Under the pieces are notes generated by a model that worked only from the letters and a program-made list of their open reading frames with translations, searched no databases and was not told where the DNA came from. Shown one piece after another: positions 1-4,879 of a stretch of DNA of 6,133 nucleotides; positions within the stretch are counted from its first letter, which is position 1, and every line of letters begins with the position of its first letter. Location: assembly GCA_902803635.1 (NCBI GenBank), contig CADCQU010000260.1, positions 1-6,133 of the forward strand, given 5' to 3'. Origin of the DNA: an uncultured Lachnospiraceae bacterium. Its GTDB lineage: Bacteria > Bacillota > Clostridia > Lachnospirales > Lachnospiraceae. The translations under genes and the position numbers were made by a program.

Positions 1-319
1 CCGGCAAGGCTCCATCAAGGGGGTATGGAAGGATGAAACGACCCAAAAGAGGGAAATCATCCTTCCGGCAAGGCTCCATCAAGGGGGCATGGAAGGATGA
101 AACGGCCCAAAAGAGGGAAATCATCCTTCCGACAAGGCTCCAGCAAGGGGCATGGAAGGATGAAACGACCCCAAACAGGGAAATCATCCTTCCGGCAAGG
201 TTCCTGCAGGGGGGCATGGAAGGATGAAACGGCTCAAAAGAGGGAAATCATCCTTCCGGCAAGGCTCCAGCAAGGGGGTATGGAAGGATGAAACGGCCCC
301 AAACAGGGAAATCATCCTT
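1..319. repeat. Five-unit 64-bp tandem repeat array with internal inverted repeats
   Basis: Five head-to-tail units occupy 1-64, 65-128, 129-191, 192-255 and 256-319. Four are 64 bp and the third is 63 bp, having lost one G from a G run. A partial CCG follows at 320. Unit 1 starts at the window edge, so the array may extend further left. Every unit contains GGAAGGATGA (first copy 27-36), a 20-nt spacer, then TCATCCTTCC (first copy 57-66), which is a perfect 10-bp dyad. The next GGAAGGATGA follows 24 nt later (23 in the short unit), so arms alternate along the whole array and each can pair with either neighbour. Two spacer versions exist: CCCAAAAGAGGG-like in units 1, 2 and 4, and CCCCAAACAGGG in units 3 and 5. 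No gene is credible here. The array lies directly in front of the polyphosphate/CotH operon, so it may be part of that operon's leader; this is an inference. Confidence 0.95.
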
Positions 320-335
320 CCGAGAGAAAGAAGGG

Positions 336-341
336 AGGAGG
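336..341 (+). promoter_or_regulatory. Ribosome binding site of the VTC-domain gene
   Basis: AGGAGG lies within the purine run 331-341. It is 7 nt from the TTG at 349 but only 1 nt from the in-frame TTG at 343. The spacing therefore favours 349 as the start codon. Confidence 0.8.
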
Positions 342-348
342 TTTGCAT

Positions 349-1020
349 TTGAATCTACGGCATGAATGGAAGCACGAGATTAACTACACAGATTTTCTCG
401 TGCTGCAAATGCGGCTTCGGGCGATTTTGCATCCGGATCCGCATGCAATCAACGGGAAATACATGATTCGAAGCGTCTACTTCGACACCCCGTCCGACAA
501 GGCCCTGCGGGAGAAGATCGACGGCGTAAACGAGCGGGAGAAGTTCCGCATCCGCTTCTACAACGGCGACACCTCGTTCATTTGCCTGGAAAAAAAGAGC
601 AAGATTCACGGACTCTGCGGGAAAGAGAGTTGTGTGATCTCGGCAAATGAGGCCGCGCGGCTGTCACGGGGGGATTTAGCGTGGATGCTGGAGGGCAACC
701 GGCCGCTCTGCCGCGAGCTCTTCACAAAAATGCGGGTGCAGCAGCTCCGCCCGAAAACGATTGTGGATTACACCAGAATCCCCTACACCTACGCGCCGGG
801 AAATGTCCGGGTCACCCTCGACTTTGACATCCGCACGGGCGAGTATCGGACGGACTTCCTAAATCCGAACACGCTCACACTGCCGGCGGGCGAGACACCC
901 ATCATTCTCGAAGTCAAATGGGACGACTATTTGCCGGATATCGTGAAGGATGCCGTGTCCATCCCCGGACGGAGGGTAAGCGCATTTTCCAAATATGCAC
1001 AGTGCAGGATTTACGGGTAA
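349..1020 (+). CDS. VTC-type polyphosphate polymerase domain protein
   Basis: This 223-residue cytosolic protein (no signal peptide or membrane segment) is a nearly bare VTC catalytic domain, the triphosphate-tunnel fold that in yeast Vtc4 makes polyphosphate from ATP. Charged tunnel motifs appear in the family order: RHEWKHEI (K8), IRSVYFDT (R41, 44-47), FRIRFYN (R67, R69), CLEKKSK (E81, K83, K85), a VRVTLDFD strand, ILEVKWD (E188, K190) and the C-terminal FSKY (K215). The length fits a single domain, with no SPX or other fused domain. I chose the TTG at 349 over the TTG at 343 because of ribosome-site spacing. The gene is followed after 46 nt by a DUF4956 membrane protein and then a CotH protein, so it probably works at the membrane with them. 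Polymerase activity is inferred from motifs; another nucleotide- or polyphosphate-binding role is possible. Confidence 0.9.
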   Translation: MNLRHEWKHEINYTDFLVLQMRLRAILHPDPHAINGKYMIRSVYFDTPSDKALREKIDGVNEREKFRIRFYNGDTSFICLEKKSKIHGLCGKESCVISANEAARLSRGDLAWMLEGNRPLCRELFTKMRVQQLRPKTIVDYTRIPYTYAPGNVRVTLDFDIRTGEYRTDFLNPNTLTLPAGETPIILEVKWDDYLPDIVKDAVSIPGRRVSAFSKYAQCRIYG

Positions 1021-1066
1021 AACTTTTAGAAATTAACTATTTTTTCACTACGTAAGGGAGAATACC

Positions 1067-1738
1067 ATGAGCTTTAATGACATTTTCAAATCCAGTTTCC
1101 TTGAGAACGTGACCGCGGTGAGCGTGACCGACATGCTCCTTACCATCGTCCTTGCCTTCTGCATCGGGCTTTTCATTTTCTTCGTCTACAAGAAGACATA
1201 CCAGGGCGTGATGTTCTCGGCCTCGTTCGGCGTAACCCTGATCGCGCTCACGATGATCACCTCGCAGGTCATTTTGGCGGTGACGTCCAATGTCGTCCTC
1301 TCGCTCGGCATGGTCGGCGCACTGTCCATCGTCCGTTTCCGTACGGCCATCAAGGAGCCGCTCGACATCGCCTTCCTCTTCTGGTCGATTGCGGTCGGCA
1401 TCATCCTCGCGGCAGGCATGATCCCGCTCGCGGTCATCGGCAGTGTCATTATCGGCCTCATCCTTCTCATTTTCGTAAACAAGAAATCGTCCCGGAATCC
1501 CTACATCGTCGTGCTTTCCTGTGAAAACCACGCGGCGGAGCAGGCGGCCATGCAATTTTTGCAGGCCCAAACCGAGCACTGCGTCGTGAAGTCCAAGTCC
1601 GCGCAGGCCGGTCTCGTTGAGCTGAACACTGAAGTTCGCTTAAAGGGCGACAACACCGACTTCGTCAACGAGATCTCCGCCATGCCGGGCATCCACAGCG
1701 CGATGCTGGTGAGCTACAACGGGGATTATATGGCATAA
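1067..1738 (+). CDS. DUF4956 family integral membrane protein
   Basis: This 223-residue protein has a membrane-embedded N-terminal part and a soluble C-terminal domain. Hydrophobic segments lie at about residues 21-41, 50-72, 99-119 and 120-138, with a further weak hydrophobic stretch near 74-83. The family signature GMVGALSIVRFRTAIKEP (81-98) lies between the second and third strong segments; its conserved Arg and Lys residues suggest an anion- or phosphate-contacting loop, which is an inference. Residues 145-223 look like a small alpha/beta domain: a PYIVVLS strand, an Ala-rich helix, a VELNTEVRL strand, then a helix and MPGIHSAMLVSY. This resembles ACT/ferredoxin-like folds. The ATG at 1067 has AAGGGAG (1054-1060) 6 nt upstream. 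The family's biochemical role is unknown. Its position between a VTC-domain gene and a CotH gene suggests a membrane partner for polyphosphate synthesis or export, but this is not shown. Confidence 0.88.
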   Translation: MSFNDIFKSSFLENVTAVSVTDMLLTIVLAFCIGLFIFFVYKKTYQGVMFSASFGVTLIALTMITSQVILAVTSNVVLSLGMVGALSIVRFRTAIKEPLDIAFLFWSIAVGIILAAGMIPLAVIGSVIIGLILLIFVNKKSSRNPYIVVLSCENHAAEQAAMQFLQAQTEHCVVKSKSAQAGLVELNTEVRLKGDNTDFVNEISAMPGIHSAMLVSYNGDYMA

Positions 1739-1774
1739 GTCAGCATAAATAGATTCATAAGTAGGAGTGATTTT

Positions 1775-4177
1775 ATGGCAGCGAGCAAGCATATCGATAA
1801 AATATGTGTGGCCGTCCTTGTCGTGACACTCGTCCTGACCGTGGTTTTTATGAACGGGGCGAGCCTCGGCCTGGCTTCCGCGGACCACAAGATGGGCTAC
1901 GAGGAACGCCTTTTTTCCACCGACAAGGTGCACCAGATTGATATCGTGATGGACGACTGGGAGGGCTTCCTTGAGACCTGTGAAAACGAGGAGTACGCGA
2001 ATTGCACGGTCCTCATCGACGGTGAGAAATGCGGGAACGTCGCGATCCGCGCGAAAGGGAATACGTCCCTGAGCAGCGTGAAGTCCATGGGCAGCCAGCG
2101 GTACAGCTTCAAGCTGGAATTTGACCAGTACCAGAAGGGAAAGACGTACCACGGCCTTGACAAGCTCTGCCTCAACAACCTCATCCAGGACAACACACTG
2201 ATGAAGGACTACGTCGTCTACCAGATGATGGATGACTTCGGGGTGGACGCGCCCCTTAGCAGCTACGCCTACCTCACGGTGAACGGCGAGGACTGGGGTC
2301 TGTACCTTGCGGTCGAGGGCGTGGAGGACAGCTTCTTAAGCCGGAATTACGGGTCGGAGACCGGTGAGCTCTACAAGCCCGACAGCATGAGCTTCGGCGG
2401 CGGCCGCGGCAACGGCAAGGGCTTCAACATGGATGACTTTGACTTTGGCTTCAACAAGGACAAGACGGAGGAGAGCGACAAGGATTCCTCCAGCGCGGCC
2501 GAGGCAAATGCAGGTGCCTCTAAGGAGGGTTCCTCCTTCGACGGGAACTTCCCGGACGGCTTCGACGGCAACTTTGACGGCAACTTCCCGGGCGGTTTTG
2601 ACGGGAATTTCGACGGCAACTTCCCCGGACAGCCTCCGGAAGGCTTTAATGGCAGCTTCGATGGGCAGCTTCCCGAGGGCTTTGACGGGAGCTTTAGCGG
2701 AAAAGTGCCGGGCGGCTTTGGCGGCGGCGGCATGGGCGGCTTCGGCATGGGAAGCGACGATGTGAAGCTCAAATACATCGACGACGACCCGGATAGCTAT
2801 TCCAACATTTTCGACAGCGCCAAAACCGATATTTCGACGGCGGACAAGACAAGGCTGATTGCCGCGCTTAAGAATCTGAGCGAGTACACCGACCTGGAAA
2901 ATACGCTCGAGATCGACGAGGTGCTCCGCTATTTCGTCATCCACAACTTTGTTGTGAACGGGGACAGCTACACCGGCAGCATGATCCACAACTATTATCT
3001 CCATGAGAAGGACGGGAAGCTTTCCATGATCCCGTGGGACTACAACCTTGCCTTCGGCACCTTCCAGGGCGGCGGCGCGACGAACGCCGTGAACTCCTCG
3101 ATGGATAACCCCGTATCCAACGGCAGCCTGGACGACCGCCCGATGGTCGGCTGGATTTTCTCGGACGAGAAGTATACGGAAGAGTACCACGAATACATTG
3201 CTGACTTCCTTGAAAAATGGATTTCGAGCGGGAAGCTTGCGACCATGATTGAGGAGACGGCCGCGATGCTCCGGCCCTATGTGGAGAAGGATCCCACGTC
3301 CTTCTGCACCGTCGAGAAATTTGACAAGGGCGTTGCGGCGATGCAGCAATTTGTCGCGCTTCGCGGTGAGGCCGTGGAAAAGCAGCTTGCAGGAGACGAC
3401 ACCGTGGTCGATGCAAGCGACCTCAACACCTCCGACATGGGCTCGATGGGCGGCGGCATGGGCGGAAATTTCGGCGGACGCTCCAGCAGCGGCTCCGACG
3501 GACAAGCCGGCGATGGCAGCTCCCGGAGCTTTGGCGGGCGCTTTAGCAAAGGCGGCTCCTCCAATGGAAACAGTGCGAACGGCGGAAATACGCAGACGAC
3601 AGCGGCCAATACTACCGAAAGTGCCTCGGGAGAGGCTTCGGCAAATGTCTCCGCCGCCAATGCGGGGCAGTCGGGAAATACCGTCGAAGGTTCTTCTGGT
3701 CAATCGGCAAATGCCTCCGCCGATCCGGGGCAGTCGGGAGGTGCCGACGGGGCTTCTTCCGACCAGGCGGCCAACGGCACGGCAGGAACGCAGGGGCAAT
3801 TTGCCAATCCGCCGGAAGGCTTCGACGGACAATTCGGCAACCTCCCGGAAGGCTTCGACGGGCCATTTGCCAACCCGCCGGAAGGCTTTGACGGGCAATT
3901 CGGCAACCTTCCGGAAGGCTTTGACGGGCAATTTGCCAACCCGCCGCAAGGAGCCGACGGGTCTTCGGAGAATACGGAAAATGCGGACGGAAAGGGGACG
4001 GAGAGTGGTGCTTCTACCGATTCCTCCTCCCTCAGAAGCTTCTCGCAAATGCCGAGCTCCGGGAGCTTCCCGAGCATGCAGGGCGGGAACAACCAGATGA
4101 ACTCCTGGATCCTGGTCGGCATCTCCGTGGCCGTACTGGCCCTGGGAATCGTTGTCGCGATGAAGATAAAGCATTGA
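1775..4177 (+). CDS. CotH kinase family protein, membrane-anchored, with FDG and Ser/Gly repeats
   Basis: This 800-residue protein has an N-terminal hydrophobic segment (10-26) followed by ASA|D (34-37), which could be a signal peptidase site or leave an uncleaved anchor. A CotH kinase-like domain follows at about 52-540: IRAKGNTS (91-98), YSFKLEFD (110-117), LCLNN (131-135), TLMKDYVVYQMMDDFGVDAP (141-160), WGLYLAVEGVE (174-184), GELYKP (197-202), HNFVVNGDSYTG (390-401) and IPWDYNLAFG (419-428). D397 and D422 are the likely catalytic or metal-binding acids by analogy with Bacillus CotH, a spore-coat Ser kinase. The domain is interrupted at about 204-328 by a Gly/Asp/Phe-rich insert. Residues 550-770 form a Ser/Gly/Asn-rich stalk with tandem repeats, and residues 778-796 form a C-terminal membrane helix ending KIKH. 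The protein therefore probably sits outside the membrane. AGGAG (1763-1767) precedes the ATG by 7 nt. It is the last gene of the operon. The substrate is unknown, and nothing in the window suggests a sporulation locus. Confidence 0.9.
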   Translation: MAASKHIDKICVAVLVVTLVLTVVFMNGASLGLASADHKMGYEERLFSTDKVHQIDIVMDDWEGFLETCENEEYANCTVLIDGEKCGNVAIRAKGNTSLSSVKSMGSQRYSFKLEFDQYQKGKTYHGLDKLCLNNLIQDNTLMKDYVVYQMMDDFGVDAPLSSYAYLTVNGEDWGLYLAVEGVEDSFLSRNYGSETGELYKPDSMSFGGGRGNGKGFNMDDFDFGFNKDKTEESDKDSSSAAEANAGASKEGSSFDGNFPDGFDGNFDGNFPGGFDGNFDGNFPGQPPEGFNGSFDGQLPEGFDGSFSGKVPGGFGGGGMGGFGMGSDDVKLKYIDDDPDSYSNIFDSAKTDISTADKTRLIAALKNLSEYTDLENTLEIDEVLRYFVIHNFVVNGDSYTGSMIHNYYLHEKDGKLSMIPWDYNLAFGTFQGGGATNAVNSSMDNPVSNGSLDDRPMVGWIFSDEKYTEEYHEYIADFLEKWISSGKLATMIEETAAMLRPYVEKDPTSFCTVEKFDKGVAAMQQFVALRGEAVEKQLAGDDTVVDASDLNTSDMGSMGGGMGGNFGGRSSSGSDGQAGDGSSRSFGGRFSKGGSSNGNSANGGNTQTTAANTTESASGEASANVSAANAGQSGNTVEGSSGQSANASADPGQSGGADGASSDQAANGTAGTQGQFANPPEGFDGQFGNLPEGFDGPFANPPEGFDGQFGNLPEGFDGQFANPPQGADGSSENTENADGKGTESGASTDSSSLRSFSQMPSSGSFPSMQGGNNQMNSWILVGISVAVLALGIVVAMKIKH
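2537..2752 (+). repeat. FDG-rich degenerate repeats inside the CotH kinase-like domain
   Basis: Residues 255-326 of the CotH protein are built from units of 8, 12 and 16 residues based on FDGNFPxG, such as FDGNFDGNFPGG and FNGSFDGQLPEG, ending in a Gly/Met-rich tract. They lie between the GELYKP motif (197-202) and the KLKYIDDDPDSYSNIF segment (331-346). They therefore form a flexible loop projecting from the folded domain and not a separate linker. The spacing of Asp, Gly and Asn could bind cations, but it does not match the RTX nonapeptide. Confidence 0.85.
3638..3766 (+). repeat. 22/21-residue tandem duplication in the CotH stalk
   Basis: Two adjacent copies begin at S622 (3638-3703, 66 bp) and S644 (3704-3766, 63 bp). 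Each starts SAN(V/A)SA, contains GQSG, and continues into a Gly/Ser-rich end. Similarity is visible at the DNA level (both begin TCGGCAAATG and contain CGGGGCAGTCGGGA), so this is a relatively recent duplication with one codon lost in the second copy. Confidence 0.8.
3800..3964 (+). repeat. Five 33-bp (11-residue) tandem repeats in the CotH stalk
   Basis: Residues 676-730 consist of five 11-residue units that alternate between two types: FANPPEGFDGQ (units 1, 3 and a degenerate 5) and FGNLPEGFDG(P/Q) (units 2 and 4). The true period is thus 22 residues or 66 bp, close to the size of the duplication just upstream. The PEGFDG core is shared with the insert inside the kinase-like domain (residues 288-303). 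Near-identical DNA across units makes the copy number likely to vary between strains. Confidence 0.92.
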
Positions 4178-4214
4178 TTTCGGTTTTTTGTGGTTTTTTC
4201 CTTCATTTTCCGTC

Positions 4215-4243
4215 TTGACAGCGGCGGCTTCTTCTTATACAAT
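4215..4243 (+). promoter_or_regulatory. Sigma-70/sigma-A promoter of rpsT
   Basis: A perfect -35 box TTGACA (4215-4220) is separated by exactly 17 bp from TACAAT (4238-4243), which matches the -10 consensus at 5 of 6 positions. Transcription should begin near 4250, giving a leader of about 90 nt before the rpsT start at 4343. The strength suits a ribosomal protein gene and shows that rpsT is transcribed independently of the CotH operon ending at 4177. Confidence 0.88.
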
Positions 4244-4329
4244 ATGAAAAGTGTTCCGCCCATGCCGCAAAAACCGTGTCTCTAGGCTAAAGACGGAGCC
4301 GTAAAGAGAAACGTTTTAGTAGATTCATT

Positions 4330-4334
4330 GGAGG
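4330..4334 (+). promoter_or_regulatory. Ribosome binding site of rpsT
   Basis: GGAGG at 4330-4334 is 8 nt from the TTG at 4343, a normal spacing. It overlaps the alternative upstream TTG (4328), which therefore cannot be the start. The ATG at 4336 is out of frame and reaches a stop after six codons. Confidence 0.88.
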
Positions 4335-4342
4335 TATGCGTT

Positions 4343-4606
4343 TTGGCGAACATTAAGTCTGCGAAGAAGAGGATTCTTACGAATGCGAAGCGTGCGGCCC
4401 GCAACAAGGCGGCGAAGTCTGGCGTGAAGACGGCTGTGAAGAAGGTCGAGGCGGCGATCCTTGCCGGTGACAAGGCGGCTGCGACGACGGCTCTGGATGC
4501 TCTGAAGAGCGAGATGGGCCGTGCCACGGCGAAGGGCATCTACAAGAAGAATACGAATGCCCGCAAGATTTCCCGTATGTCGAAGAAGGTCGACGCGATT
4601 GGCTGA
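4343..4606 (+). CDS. rpsT: 30S ribosomal protein S20
   Basis: This is a primary 16S rRNA-binding protein of the small subunit, forming a three-helix bundle at the bottom of the 30S body. The 87-residue product begins (M)ANIKSAKKRILTNAKRAARNKAAKS, the S20 N-terminal signature. It continues with an Ala/Lys-rich helix, GDKAAATTALDALKSEMGRATAKG and the conserved C-terminal IYKKNTNARKISRMSKKVDAI, and has the family's normal length. Lys is almost always AAG and Ala is mostly GCG or GCC, consistent with strong expression. The start is TTG, set by the GGAGG at 4330-4334. E. coli rpsT also starts with UUG, and there the weak start is part of S20 autoregulation of translation; whether that holds here is inference. 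The gene has its own promoter and terminator and converges with holA, a common Firmicutes arrangement. Confidence 0.97.
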   Translation: MANIKSAKKRILTNAKRAARNKAAKSGVKTAVKKVEAAILAGDKAAATTALDALKSEMGRATAKGIYKKNTNARKISRMSKKVDAIG

Positions 4607-4632
4607 AGCTGACGTAATAAAATGTTTTCAAT

Positions 4633-4668
4633 GCCCGGAGGACGACGGCTGCGTCCTTCGGGCTTTTT
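4633..4668 (+). terminator. Rho-independent terminator of rpsT
   Basis: The arms GCCCGGAGGACG (4633-4644) and CGTCCTTCGGGC (4652-4663) form a 12-bp stem with one G-U pair and a 7-nt loop, followed directly by TTTTT (4664-4668). The opposite strand has no U-run after the hairpin, so it should act mainly on rpsT. Confidence 0.95.
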
Positions 4669-4819
4669 ATTCACAGAGCCGCGTAAGGGAATTCATCGAG
4701 CTTGTACGGGTGAATACGTAAAAGGTTCAGTTTCTGGATACACGTAAAGACTCAATCCAACTACGGTCCGAACTCTTTAATTTTTCGTTGCTGTTGACGG
4801 GAGTATTCAGTGCTTTGCA

Positions 4820-4832
4820 CCTCAGAATGACA
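4820..4832 (-). repeat. Dispersed intergenic repeat motif, minus-strand copy downstream of holA
   Basis: On the minus strand this reads TGTCATTCTGAGG, continuing as TGCAAAGCACTGAATACTC. The same 13 bases occur at 6117-6129 on the plus strand. The full sequence resembles a degenerate version of a TCATTCTGAGGAGCG...GAAGAATCTC repeat that I recall from intergenic regions of several bacteria; that link is from memory and unchecked. It lies in the 4669-4879 spacer, where I see no gene. Confidence 0.55.
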
Positions 4833-4879
4833 AAAAATGTTTCTTTATATGCTTTTTAGCCAACCGTACACTTGGAAAT

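Noticed and set aside
33..291. Two overlapping 64-residue ORFs in the repeat array
   Set aside because: They exist because the repeat period is not a multiple of 3. The proteins are translations of the same unit in rotating frames, and the ATG has no properly spaced ribosome site.
1..319. CRISPR array
   Set aside because: The whole 64-bp unit is repeated. There are no unique spacers alternating with a short constant repeat, and no cas genes.
1037..1579. 180-residue minus-strand ORF opposite the DUF4956 gene
   Set aside because: Its extreme Asp/Glu/Arg/His composition is what an antisense reading of hydrophobic codons gives.
2537..2752. RTX-type calcium-binding repeats in the CotH protein
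   Set aside because: The units do not follow the GGxGxDxUx nonapeptide pattern. Cation binding cannot be supported beyond the Asp/Gly content.
3907..3920. Common origin of the upstream array and the CotH stalk repeats
   Set aside because: Both contain CCTTCCGG followed by AAGGCT, but the match is short, GC-rich and explained by the Pro-Glu-Gly codons; the rest of the units differ.
2336..4174. 612-residue ORF on the minus strand opposite the CotH gene
   Set aside because: It is a shadow of GC-rich, repetitive coding sequence. It has no plausible domains, and its Arg/Ala/Val-rich composition mirrors the CotH repeats.
4178..4200. Intrinsic terminator after the CotH gene
   Set aside because: Two T6 runs (4184-4189 and 4194-4199) are present, but no stem of useful length precedes them.
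4328..4342. Extended rpsT start at the TTG at 4328
   Set aside because: It would overlap the GGAGG ribosome site and add five residues (MEVCV) not found in S20 proteins.
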